Source: Planctomycetaceae bacterium (GTDB lineage Bacteria > Planctomycetota > Planctomycetia > Pirellulales > Pirellulaceae). Taken from it: a stretch of DNA of 8,113 nt. Location of the stretch: NCBI GenBank assembly GCA_007129635.1, contig SKVE01000900.1:1-8113 (forward strand). The letters run 5' to 3'. Shown here in pieces: positions 1 through 7,107 of the stretch (position 1 is its first letter; each line of letters opens with the position of its first letter). Both the position numbers and the translations under genes were made by a program. The notes under the pieces are model-generated. The model saw only the letters and a list, made by a program, of their open reading frames with translations, had not been told where the DNA came from and did not search any database.

Positions 1-29
1 CAGCATCTCTTTTTGCAAGGACTATTGAA

Positions 30-413
30 ATGACTGCTCAAAGCCAAGCCCTGACAAGCGTTGTGAATTACAAGCTTCGAGGAGCAACGATCTTTACCCT
101 TTGGGGACGCGGTTTCAGCGACGAAGATCAGGTATCGATCGGTCCCGTCCAAATTGATGCAAATCGTTCCATTGAGTGGACGGTTAGGAGCGTACGTGTG
201 GTTCCGCGAACGGAGAATACTAGATTGGAGGTCGTGGCCACTGCGGAGGAGAAGTCCCTGTCTGTGAAGGACACGGACAGTTCAAGTGCTCCAAAAGGCG
301 AAGAAAGTCGTACGTTGACTGGCGATCTGATTGGGGACATGAACGTCACGGTGACGTTTGCAAATAACGGCCCCGAATCCAGCGTTTCTGTTTTTAAAGT
401 CGGTTTTGATTGA
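30..413 (+). CDS. Small hypothetical protein, probably beta-rich, unknown function
   Basis: I do not recognise this 127-residue protein and assign no function. The ATG at 30 is supported by an AAGGA ribosome binding site at 17-21, eight bases upstream, and the frame ends in TGA. No signal peptide, membrane segment or cysteine is visible. Alternating hydrophobic/polar stretches (for example residues 48-70 and 100-125) suggest beta strands, perhaps one small sandwich domain. A Ser/Lys/Glu-rich hydrophilic stretch at about 75-95 may be a long loop. Hand counts give about 48% G+C at 61-180, against about 65% at 1501-1560 in the MoxR gene, so the gene may have a different history from its neighbours. 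It is the only plus-strand gene and converges on the DUF58 gene with a 53-base gap. That it is a real gene is likely from the start signal and full-length frame; any role is unknown. Confidence 0.7.
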   Translation: MTAQSQALTSVVNYKLRGATIFTLWGRGFSDEDQVSIGPVQIDANRSIEWTVRSVRVVPRTENTRLEVVATAEEKSLSVKDTDSSSAPKGEESRTLTGDLIGDMNVTVTFANNGPESSVSVFKVGFD

Positions 414-466
414 AATAAGGGCATCCTAAACAGAAGGGGCACGCGCAGACAGCCATCCCCGGCAGC

Positions 467-1384
467 TTATCGGACGCGGTCGGAACGTTCGGCCAGATAC
501 TTCGACAACGCTACGTCCAGCGGTTGATCGGTGCGGATCAATTGGTAGTCCATCTCGTACCGGCGGCAGCCTTTTTGGACCTCGGTGCGAAACCGCTCTA
601 TCTCCTGCAGGTAGGCTTTGCGTAGCGATCGAGGGTCGGCCAGCAGTTCCGGAAACTGTTCCAGGCCCTGGAACATGGTGGGGTTGCGAAAGGGGAATTC
701 CAGTTCCGCCGGGTCTAGCACGTGCAGCAGGATGACGTCGTGCCGCCGGTGCGAGAAATGCTTCAAGCCGGCCATCAGGGATCCGACATCATCGAATAGA
801 TCGCTTAAGATCAACACGACGCCCCGTTTACGAAACCGTTCGGCCAGTTCGTGGAAGATCGGGCCGGTGGCCGTTTTGGCGACCGGCCGGACATCCTCCA
901 TGACCTGCAGCAGGGTACGCAGATGGGATGCGTTGCTGCTGGGCGCGACGTTGGTGCGGATCTGGTCATCGAAGGTGACCAACCCCACCGCGTCCTGCTG
1001 GTGCAACACCAGCCAGGCCATCGCGGCGGCCAAGCATTGGGCGTACTCCAACTTGGACAGGCTGCCGTCGACGCTGCGGTAACGCATGCTCTCGCTGACA
1101 TCCAGTACCAAGTAGCAGATCAGATTCGTCTCGTCTTCGTACTGCTTCAAGTAGAACTTGTCGGTGCGTCCGAAGACTTTCCAGTCGACGTAGCGCAGAT
1201 CATCGCCCGGGGCGTATTCACGGTGCTCCGCAAACTCGATGGAAAACCCGCGGTAAGGACTGCGATGCAAACCGGCCACGTAGCCTTCGACGATGTGTCG
1301 AGCCCGCAGGGCCAGGCCTTGCAGTTTAGCGAGCGTCCGAGGATCGAAAGACGTTGGGTAATGCTTTTCGGGATTGGGTGTCAT
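467..1384 (-). CDS. DUF58 family protein with VWA-like MIDAS site, MoxR partner
   Basis: This 305-residue protein belongs to the DUF58 family, usually encoded beside MoxR ATPases and thought to act with them as a metal-dependent adaptor or chaperone; the exact client is unknown. The hallmark block is at residues 46-87: GFSIEFAEHREYAPGDDLRY, then VDWKVFGRTDKFYLKQYEDE. The VWA-like core has the DxSxS metal motif at D95-S97-S99, a threonine at T173 and the LSD aspartate at D195, so the MIDAS site looks complete. No membrane segment is visible, so it is probably cytosolic; some relatives carry N-terminal membrane helices and this one does not. The ATG at 1384 is the only possible start: an in-frame TAG lies five codons upstream, and no in-frame ATG, GTG or TTG lies between it and the conserved block. 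It therefore overlaps the MoxR gene by 59 bases. Ribosome binding sequence is weak, consistent with translational coupling. Confidence 0.95.
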   Translation of the reverse strand: MTPNPEKHYPTSFDPRTLAKLQGLALRARHIVEGYVAGLHRSPYRGFSIEFAEHREYAPGDDLRYVDWKVFGRTDKFYLKQYEDETNLICYLVLDVSESMRYRSVDGSLSKLEYAQCLAAAMAWLVLHQQDAVGLVTFDDQIRTNVAPSSNASHLRTLLQVMEDVRPVAKTATGPIFHELAERFRKRGVVLILSDLFDDVGSLMAGLKHFSHRRHDVILLHVLDPAELEFPFRNPTMFQGLEQFPELLADPRSLRKAYLQEIERFRTEVQKGCRRYEMDYQLIRTDQPLDVALSKYLAERSDRVR

Positions 1385-2396
1385 CTTGGGCTTCGTCTAC
1401 GACTCGAGGCAAAAACTCCAGCAAACGTCGGATGATGTCATCGGCCGAGACGCCTTCCGCATCCGCAGCGAAATTGGTCTTGATGCGGTGCCGCAGCACG
1501 GGCAAAGCGACCGCGCGGATATCGTCCTGGCTGACATAGTAGCGGCCCTGGAGGACGGCACGCGCCTTGGCGCCCAGCACCAGGTACTGGCTGGCTCGCG
1601 GCCCGGCGCCCCACATCACGTACTCGCGGACAAAATCCGGCACGCCGGGTTGCTGGCAGCGAGTGAGCCGAGCCAGCCGTAACGCGTAGCGGGCGATGTG
1701 ATCGGCCACGGGGACCTTGCGGACGATACGCGTCAGCGCGGTGATCTGCTGTGCGTCCAAGGTCGCGGTGATCTGTGCCTCGGTGTCGGTGGTCGTGCGT
1801 TTGACAATCTCCAGTTCCTCGTCTTCGTCCGGATAATCGACCGTAACGTGGAACATGAAACGATCCAATTGCGCTTCGGGCAACGGATACGTCCCCTCCT
1901 GCTCGATCGGATTCTGTGTCGCCAGCACAAAGAACGGTTCGGGCAGCCTGTGCCGCTGGCCGCCGGCGGTCACCTGATGCTCCTGCATGGCTTCCAGCAA
2001 AGCGGCTTGCGTTTTGGGCGGTGTGCGATTGATCTCGTCGGCCAGGATGATGTTGGCAAAGACCGGACCCGGCAAGAACCTCAGTTCACGCAGCCCGGTC
2101 GATCGGTCTTCTTGGATGACTTCGGTGCCGGTGATATCCGAGGGCATCAGATCGGGCGTAAACTGGATGCGGCTGAACTGCAACGTCAGCGCATCGGCGA
2201 CGGTGCGAATCATCAGGGTTTTGGCCAGTCCCGGCACGCCAACCAACAGGCAATGCCCCCGCGCAAACATGGCGATCATCAACTGCTCGATCACCGACTG
2301 CTGGCCGACGATCACCCGGGCCAGTTCGCCGGCGATCTGCTGATATGCCTGATGCAGTTGCTCGACCGCTTGGAGGTCATCCGATTCGAACGTCAT
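1326..2396 (-). CDS. MoxR-family AAA+ ATPase
   Basis: This 356-residue protein is a MoxR-type AAA+ ATPase, a cytosolic ATP-driven chaperone that remodels or matures protein complexes, commonly with a DUF58 or VWA partner. Visible motifs are Walker A GVPGLAKT (53-60), Walker B IILADEIN (116-123), the sensor 1 region VLATQNP (157-163) and the conserved PEAQLDRF (173-180), whose arginine is typical of the family. The C-terminal lid contains GAGPRASQ (263-270) and GAKARA (275-280). Length is usual for the family, with a short tail of about 25 poorly conserved residues after the lid. The ATG at 2396 has an AAGAAGG ribosome binding site at 2404-2410, seven bases upstream. Its start overlaps the stop of the upstream propeller gene (ATGA, 4 bases), and its 3' end overlaps DUF58 by 59 bases, so the three genes are probably co-transcribed. 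Substrate specificity cannot be read from the sequence. Confidence 0.96.
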   Translation of the reverse strand: MTFESDDLQAVEQLHQAYQQIAGELARVIVGQQSVIEQLMIAMFARGHCLLVGVPGLAKTLMIRTVADALTLQFSRIQFTPDLMPSDITGTEVIQEDRSTGLRELRFLPGPVFANIILADEINRTPPKTQAALLEAMQEHQVTAGGQRHRLPEPFFVLATQNPIEQEGTYPLPEAQLDRFMFHVTVDYPDEDEELEIVKRTTTDTEAQITATLDAQQITALTRIVRKVPVADHIARYALRLARLTRCQQPGVPDFVREYVMWGAGPRASQYLVLGAKARAVLQGRYYVSQDDIRAVALPVLRHRIKTNFAADAEGVSADDIIRRLLEFLPRVVDEAQDDTQSRKALPNVFRSSDAR

Positions 2397-4777
2397 GGCT
2401 CTGCCTTCTTGTTATGGTATCCCCAGGGATTGTAAGCCGCCAGCCGATCAGCCCCGGCTACCAGCAGGACATCCCCTGCGGGCACCAGGTTGCCGCCGGT
2501 CATGCCGATCGGCGCCAGTTCGATCGGTTGGCGGACACTGCGCGGGCCGTCCTGAGCCAGTACATAGATTCGGTCGCGAGTCGGCCAGAGGAGTTCTTGG
2601 CCGACCATCACGCCACGGCCGTACCCTCGCAGATCGGTCTCGACGCGTTCGGGAAACCGTCCATGGACGTTTCCCGTGTAGCGGTCGATCCAATAGATGC
2701 GGTCCCCGCTGGCAAGTAGATGTGTCGCGTTGACTCCCAGCAAATGCACGGCATCTTCGGCATGGCCGGGCGCCGTCTGCCACAACAGCATTCCGGTCGC
2801 CGCATCGAGTGCAAAGATTCGATCGCTGTCGCTGGGCGCCGTGTAAACCGTATCCCGATCGACCAGGCAGGGGTTCAAGTCCCGCAGCAGGTAACGGCCC
2901 GTCCGCTCGAAGTCCTGGCTGGTCAACGGCGCACGCGAATATCGCACCAGCCAACGCAGTCGCCCGTCGTCGGTGTCCAAGGACGCCACCGCGCCCAGGT
3001 TGGTGTTCACGTACAACGCGCCTTGATCCAGGGTCAGCAGATTGTGCGTGTATTCGTCCAGTTCGCCTTGAGCCGGCGATTCGGCGGTGACGATCCGAGT
3101 CCGCCAACGCAATTCGGCTCGATGGCGTCGCATGACAAAGCAGGCAACGTGCGATTGCGTGCGAAGATTCTCGCGGCGTCGTAGGATAACGTACAGGTTC
3201 TCGCCATCGATCAACGGTGCTCCCTCAAACGCCCAGCCGTCACCCCAGATCTCCGGTTCCAGATGAAGCTCGAACATCCGCCGCTTCTCGGCTTCCAAGT
3301 CCAACGCCACCAGATACCCGGGCGAGGTCGGATCGAACCGATGGCTGGGTACGACCGACGTCGCCTGGGTGCCCAGCTTGACGAACAGACGATTTCCCGC
3401 CGCCGTCATCGTATACCTCGCAACCCCGTGGCGCTGCTGCGGCCCGGGGCGCAACTGCAACCCGGGGCCAAATCGGGGTTCCTGCCCCGCCGGCGCGAAA
3501 CCACCGGAGTCCGCTCGAGTTGGCTCGGTCAGGTCGGTGCTCGGCCAAAGAGATCGTCCGGTGTGCAAGTCGAACGCTTGGACATCTTCGATCCGATCGC
3601 CGGTCGCAAGCAGGACTTTGTCGTCCACGACCAGCGGATGGTAACTCAACAGTCCCTGCCGCGATTCACCGGGTCGAGTCACGCCGTCGATCCATTGAGC
3701 CTCGCAGGTTTGCCGAGGCAGATCGACGACCCACAGCGGGCGCAGCGCCACATCGATGCGGCCCGTCGCGATCTTGCCTCGCGATGCGGCACCGCCGAAG
3801 GTTGCCCAGTCGGCTGGCGGCGGGATCGGCTCCCACGAACGGCTCTGTTCCAGCAAATCGCCCAGCAGTTCCACATACGGCCCTTGACGCCCGCCCAACG
3901 TGCCCTCAGCCGTCGGATGCAATCGACCAAAGTATTCCCATTCCAGTTCGGCTCGCGTCAGCGACCCCTCCAGGATCGAGACCAAGATCAAACGGGCTCG
4001 TACATCCGCCAAGTCCAAATCCGCATCGGGATAAGCCAACCAGGCCCCTTCGGGCGGCAAGGCGTCCAGAATCCGAGCCGAAGCTTCTTCCGGCGATGCT
4101 TCCAACGTCTGGTCGGTGGGAACGATCCGATGTGCCAACCAGAGGGGGAGCCCTGGAAAAAGACCGGCCTGACGGGCGAGTTCCGGACCGATTCGCAATT
4201 CAGGACTGATCCGCTCCCACGCTGCCCGCGCGTGGGTGAACCTTCCTTGCGCCAGTTTCATCTCTCCCAACTGGTACAGTGCTCGATCGCCGTAGGAGCT
4301 GACAAAGAAACGCGCGATCACACGCCGCAACGGGCCGGCGTCGTCGCGAGCGGTCGCTTCGCGCAACCAGCTTTCGGCCAACGAATCGACCTGTGCACGG
4401 TACTGCTCCAACGCTTGATCGGATCGACCGTACAGCGAGGCCAATCGCATTTGGCAATAGTCCCGCAGGCTGACATAACGTAGGAATTCGCCCGCTCGAA
4501 GATCCGCGCCCCGCCGACTGCGTAATGCCAGCAATGTGTCGCCATCGGTGTCCATCAGCCGCTGGAGCGCCTCGATGGCTTCGTCCCATTGGTCGGCATC
4601 CAGAAAGCGTTCGATCGTTTCCAGATGGGAACGAGCGACATGATCTGCCTCATCGACCTGAACCTCCTCAGAAAACTCGACGACCTGCCAGACGCGGAAC
4701 TGCTGAGCCACCGCGGGCGCGCACGGCCAGATGACCAGCAGTAACCAGGCGACCTTTGGTGGGCGAGCAAACGTCAT
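2393..4777 (-). CDS. Secreted TPR-like / PQQ-type beta-propeller repeat protein
   Basis: This is a 794-residue exported protein. Residues 1-24 look like a signal peptide: a short basic start, a hydrophobic core at about 9-20, and AVA before Q25. The N-terminal half (about 45-310) is helical, with TPR-like segments at about 52-80 (QWDEAIEALQRLMD) and 158-190 (YGDRALYQLGEMKLAQGRF). From about 324 (WATFGGAASRGK) it becomes a PQQ-like propeller with blades marked by AFDLHTGRSLW (401-411), YLVALDLEAEK (488-498), VASLDTDDGRLRW (597-609), IFALDAATGMLLW (654-666) and IYWIDRYTGN (694-703). Such propellers usually bind proteins, as in BamB; quinone binding is not implied and no dehydrogenase motif is seen. 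It probably works in the periplasm or cell envelope. The gene leads the MoxR-DUF58 operon, ending in a 4-base ATGA overlap with moxR. The start at 4777 gives the signal peptide but has only a weak GGA upstream; another ATG at 4784 is out of frame. Confidence 0.9.
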   Translation of the reverse strand: MTFARPPKVAWLLLVIWPCAPAVAQQFRVWQVVEFSEEVQVDEADHVARSHLETIERFLDADQWDEAIEALQRLMDTDGDTLLALRSRRGADLRAGEFLRYVSLRDYCQMRLASLYGRSDQALEQYRAQVDSLAESWLREATARDDAGPLRRVIARFFVSSYGDRALYQLGEMKLAQGRFTHARAAWERISPELRIGPELARQAGLFPGLPLWLAHRIVPTDQTLEASPEEASARILDALPPEGAWLAYPDADLDLADVRARLILVSILEGSLTRAELEWEYFGRLHPTAEGTLGGRQGPYVELLGDLLEQSRSWEPIPPPADWATFGGAASRGKIATGRIDVALRPLWVVDLPRQTCEAQWIDGVTRPGESRQGLLSYHPLVVDDKVLLATGDRIEDVQAFDLHTGRSLWPSTDLTEPTRADSGGFAPAGQEPRFGPGLQLRPGPQQRHGVARYTMTAAGNRLFVKLGTQATSVVPSHRFDPTSPGYLVALDLEAEKRRMFELHLEPEIWGDGWAFEGAPLIDGENLYVILRRRENLRTQSHVACFVMRRHRAELRWRTRIVTAESPAQGELDEYTHNLLTLDQGALYVNTNLGAVASLDTDDGRLRWLVRYSRAPLTSQDFERTGRYLLRDLNPCLVDRDTVYTAPSDSDRIFALDAATGMLLWQTAPGHAEDAVHLLGVNATHLLASGDRIYWIDRYTGNVHGRFPERVETDLRGYGRGVMVGQELLWPTRDRIYVLAQDGPRSVRQPIELAPIGMTGGNLVPAGDVLLVAGADRLAAYNPWGYHNKKAEP

Positions 4778-4840
4778 GCGTCATGTCCAAATCGAATCAG
4801 CAGTGTCTAATAAAATCGCTTCATCGCGCTGCTTCCTATG
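4778..4840. other. 63-bp gap between the two minus-strand gene groups
   Basis: This is the widest internal gap in the minus-strand series, separating the DUF420 stop codon from the propeller start codon. It is the most AT-rich of the gaps (ATTTTATTAG when read on the minus strand), so a promoter for the propeller-MoxR-DUF58 operon could sit here. I found no convincing -35/-10 pair: the best -10 candidate, TATTAG, has only a poor -35 at a 17-base spacer. I also see no terminator hairpin; the only inverted match is three base pairs. Treating this as the operon boundary is inference from spacing. Confidence 0.3.
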
Positions 4841-5281
4841 CTAACGTGGCGGATAGATTTGGTACAGCATCAGATAAACGAACACGCCGGTTACCGATAC
4901 GTACAGCCAGATCGGAAAAGTCCAGCGGGCGATCCGCACGTGCCTGGCCCATTGGGCTCGCCACGCAAAATACAGAGTCGCGATGGCCAAAAACGGCACC
5001 GCAGCCGCCAAGATGGTATGAGAAGTCAGGATGAAAAAGTAGATAATCCGCACAAGATCCGGCGGGTAATCCGGAAAACGTTTGAGCATCGTCGTGTTGA
5101 AATGATACACCAGATAGCATCCCAAAAACACCACCGACACTGCAAAACTGCTGATCATCAAGTTCCGATGCAGCGATTCCCGCCGCCCCTTGATGGCCGT
5201 CCATCCGGCGATCAGAAGAATCATCGCCAAGGTGTTCAAGGAGGCATTGACATGAGGAAGATACGGGATAACTTGATCCAT
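4841..5281 (-). CDS. DUF420 integral membrane protein (CtaM/YozB-like)
   Basis: This 146-residue membrane protein is of the DUF420 family. The Bacillus/Staphylococcus member CtaM (YozB) is needed for active heme-copper oxidase, so an assembly role is likely. About four hydrophobic segments are visible at roughly 12-30, 42-60, 77-106 and 118-140. Histidines sit at typical family positions: H10 (LPHVNASLN), H38 (LHRNLM), H60 (YLVYHFNT), H88 (LTSHTILAA) and H114 before RIARWTFPIW. The C-terminal YVSVTGVFVYLMLY is also characteristic. I chose the ATG at 5281 because the strong AAAGGAG at 5288-5294 lies six bases upstream; the tandem ATG at 5284 would leave only three bases. The frame can be extended to 5341, but the added arginine/proline-rich residues overlap the permease gene and do not look like the family. 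It is the last gene of the ctaB group. Histidines as heme or copper ligands are inference. Confidence 0.9.
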   Translation of the reverse strand: MDQVIPYLPHVNASLNTLAMILLIAGWTAIKGRRESLHRNLMISSFAVSVVFLGCYLVYHFNTTMLKRFPDYPPDLVRIIYFFILTSHTILAAAVPFLAIATLYFAWRAQWARHVRIARWTFPIWLYVSVTGVFVYLMLYQIYPPR

Positions 5282-5287
5282 CATCGG

Positions 5288-5294
5288 CTCCTTT
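5288..5294 (-). promoter_or_regulatory. Ribosome binding site of the DUF420 gene
   Basis: Reads AAAGGAG on the minus strand, a near-perfect Shine-Dalgarno sequence six bases before the ATG at 5281 and three before the tandem ATG at 5284. It abuts the permease stop codon (TAG at 5295-5297). It decides the start in favour of the short 146-residue form. Confidence 0.75.
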
Positions 5295-6170
5295 CTACGG
5301 GCCTGCCCTGGAGGAGCCCGTGGCCGTCCAACAAGCGGCAAAGAACATCAAAACCGTGGCGACGATCGTCACCCACCAGCAAAAGACCATGGGGGGCAGA
5401 TCCAAGGCGCTGGACAAAGGCCCATCGTAAAGCAACTGATGCATGCCGGCGACCGTGTAGGTCAGCGGATTGACCTGCATGATCCCATACAGCCCGATCT
5501 GCAGCCAGGTCGAATCGGCTGCCAACGCGGGAACCGGGAAGAAGGCGCCGGACAACAGCCACAAAGGCATCAAGAAGACGGTCATGATCGCGTGAAAACC
5601 TTGAGTCGATTCCATCCGCCAGGCGATCGTAAAACCCAGTGAGGTCAGCCCCAGCGACGCCAGCAGCATCAACGCGGCGATTTGCACCAATTTCCAGAAG
5701 CTGAACTCGACGGGCAACGTCAGTGCCAGCAGCAGAAACAGCCCGCCTTGGATGACCGCCAGCACCGCGCCCCCGGCTACCTTGCCCAGGACCATCGACC
5801 ATCTGGGCAAAGGGGCGACCAACACGGATTGCAGGAAGCCCTCGCGGCGGTCCTCGATCAACGAAATGGTTGAAAAGATGGCCGTGAACAACAAGATCAA
5901 AACCAGGGTGCCCGGGAAATAGTATTCGGCAAACGAGGCGACTTGGCCCTCCGAGCCGGCTTCCAATCGGAAGTTGCGATCGAAGCCGGCGCTGAAGAAG
6001 ATCCAGAAGATCACGGGTTGCCCGATCGCCCCCACCACGCGACTGCCCTGCCGCAAAAACCGCAAGATCTCGCGCCAAGCCAAGGTAATCGACGCTCGCC
6101 AAGGGCAGGCGGTCGTCCTGTCGTTGGACCCACCGCGGTCGGGGATAGTGTCTTCAGGTCGCTGCATCAT
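5295..6170 (-). CDS. ABC-2 type transporter permease
   Basis: This is the membrane subunit of an ABC-2 type exporter, partner of the ATPase encoded just upstream. Numbered from the ATG at 6170 (291 residues), hydrophobic segments lie at about 46-63, 86-105, 127-152, 161-183, 193-212 and 261-281, the six-helix ABC-2 layout. Family-type features are the EDRREGFLQSVLVAPLPR coupling segment after helix 2 (about 106-123), LSGAFFPVPA (about 206-215) and NPLTYTV (about 234-240). The start is uncertain. ATGs exist at 6167, 6170, 6179 and 6218, and none has an ideally spaced ribosome site; GAGG touches 6170 and GGAG is two bases from 6179. All overlap the end of the ATPase gene, by about 14 to 65 bases. 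Cargo is unknown. Position between ctaB and DUF420 suggests a role in oxidase or heme maturation, comparable in outline to CcmAB or NosFY, but that is inference. Confidence 0.9.
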   Translation of the reverse strand: MMQRPEDTIPDRGGSNDRTTACPWRASITLAWREILRFLRQGSRVVGAIGQPVIFWIFFSAGFDRNFRLEAGSEGQVASFAEYYFPGTLVLILLFTAIFSTISLIEDRREGFLQSVLVAPLPRWSMVLGKVAGGAVLAVIQGGLFLLLALTLPVEFSFWKLVQIAALMLLASLGLTSLGFTIAWRMESTQGFHAIMTVFLMPLWLLSGAFFPVPALAADSTWLQIGLYGIMQVNPLTYTVAGMHQLLYDGPLSSALDLPPMVFCWWVTIVATVLMFFAACWTATGSSRAGP

Positions 6171-7107
6171 CCTCGCCATGGCTCCAAAAACGATGGCCCG
6201 TCTTGTCGATGAACACATCTTCCAACGAAGGACGGCCCAACGTGATCGACTGGATTCGATCCGAAAACGCTTCCATCACGCGGGCCAGGATCTGCGCTCC
6301 ATCCGGGTGCTCGAACCGGACATGACCATCGATCACCTTGGCCGCCACCTGGAACCGGTCGGCGATCGCCTGCCGCAGAGTCGCAGAATCCTGACCGCGG
6401 ATGGTGATCGAATCGCCACCGATCGAGGCTTTTAACGCCTCGGGATGATCCAATGCCACCAGACGCCCTTGGCTGAAGATCGCAATCCGATCCGCTCGCT
6501 CGGCTTCGTCCAGCAGATGCGTCGTCAAGACAACGGTCACCTGATGCTCGTCCCGTAACCACTCGAGGTATCTCCATAAATCCGTTCGTGCTCCCGGATC
6601 CAAGCCGGTGCTGGGTTCATCCAACAGCAACAGCGAAGGGCGGTGCAACATCCCTTTGGCCAATTCGACTCGCCGTCGCAGTCCTCCCGACAGATGCTCG
6701 GTACGCTCGTGGATCCGATCGGCCAAGCCCAGATGATCCAGCAGTTCCTGCTGCCGCTGGACAAGAGCCCGGCCACGGATTCCATATAACGCGGCTTGGA
6801 AGCGTAAATTCTCCCCCACGGTCAGCTTCCGATCCAGGCTGGGCGACTGGAAAACAACGCCGATCCGGCGACGAACCTCATCGGACTGCTGCGGAAGCTG
6901 CTTGCCGAGGACGTAGACGGAGCCTGATTGGAGTCGCATCAATGTGGACAGCAGACGGAACAAGGTGGTCTTGCCGCAACCGTTCGGGCCCAGGATGGCA
7001 AACATCTCGCCAGGTTCGATCTGCAACGTCAAATCGGCCAGCGCGACGCGACGACCGTAGCGGTGAGTCAAATCGCGGATATCGATCGCTGACGGTGTGG
7101 TGTTCAT
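6154..7107 (-). CDS. ABC transporter ATP-binding protein (ABC-2 exporter, DrrA/NatA-like)
   Basis: This 317-residue cytosolic ATPase powers the ABC-2 permease encoded next. Motifs are complete: Walker A GPNGCGKT (40-47), Q-loop glutamine Q87 (VVFQSPSLD), signature LSGGLRRR (139-146), Walker B LLLLDEP (159-165), D-loop STGLD (166-170) and switch histidine H197 (TTHLLDEAERAD). The domain beyond residue 220 ends in RPSLEDVFIDKTGH (292-305), the pattern typical of drug, sodium or polysaccharide ABC-2 exporters such as DrrA, NatA and NodI, so the direction is probably export. The start codon directly abuts the ctaB stop (TGA then ATG, no gap). No clear ribosome binding site is visible, so termination-reinitiation after ctaB translation is likely. 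Its 3' end overlaps the permease start. No substrate can be assigned. The immediate ctaB and DUF420 neighbours argue for a link to terminal oxidase biogenesis rather than drug resistance, as an inference. Confidence 0.95.
   Translation of the reverse strand: MNTTPSAIDIRDLTHRYGRRVALADLTLQIEPGEMFAILGPNGCGKTTLFRLLSTLMRLQSGSVYVLGKQLPQQSDEVRRRIGVVFQSPSLDRKLTVGENLRFQAALYGIRGRALVQRQQELLDHLGLADRIHERTEHLSGGLRRRVELAKGMLHRPSLLLLDEPSTGLDPGARTDLWRYLEWLRDEHQVTVVLTTHLLDEAERADRIAIFSQGRLVALDHPEALKASIGGDSITIRGQDSATLRQAIADRFQVAAKVIDGHVRFEHPDGAQILARVMEAFSDRIQSITLGRPSLEDVFIDKTGHRFWSHGEDDAAT

Noticed and set aside
414..466. Possible terminator in the convergent gap (GGGG/CCCC pairing)
   Set aside because: Only four G-C pairs close a loop of about 17 bases with no run of T following; too weak to call for either strand.
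1698..2435. Open frame of about 245 codons on the plus strand over moxR
   Set aside because: It is antisense to all the conserved AAA+ motifs of MoxR and its translation resembles no protein family; a shadow of a GC-rich gene.
3263..4483. Long open frame (about 406 codons) on the plus strand inside the propeller gene
   Set aside because: It is antisense to a well-supported gene, is extremely rich in Arg/Gln/Pro, has no recognisable domain and mirrors the codon bias of the minus strand; a composition shadow.
2393..4777. PQQ-dependent dehydrogenase
   Set aside because: Propeller repeats are present, but the N-terminal half is TPR-like and no quinoprotein catalytic motif or cytochrome CxxCH heme site is visible; a scaffold-type propeller fits better.
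4785..4840. Possible -10 (TATTAG) promoter for the propeller operon
   Set aside because: The hexamer at a 17-base spacer matches the -35 consensus at only two positions; AT-richness alone is not enough.
5281..6102. Alternative minus-strand frame of about 273 codons over the permease
   Set aside because: It overlaps the permease in another frame. The permease frame has six membrane helices and ABC-2 motifs, while this one is Arg/Gly-rich without structure.
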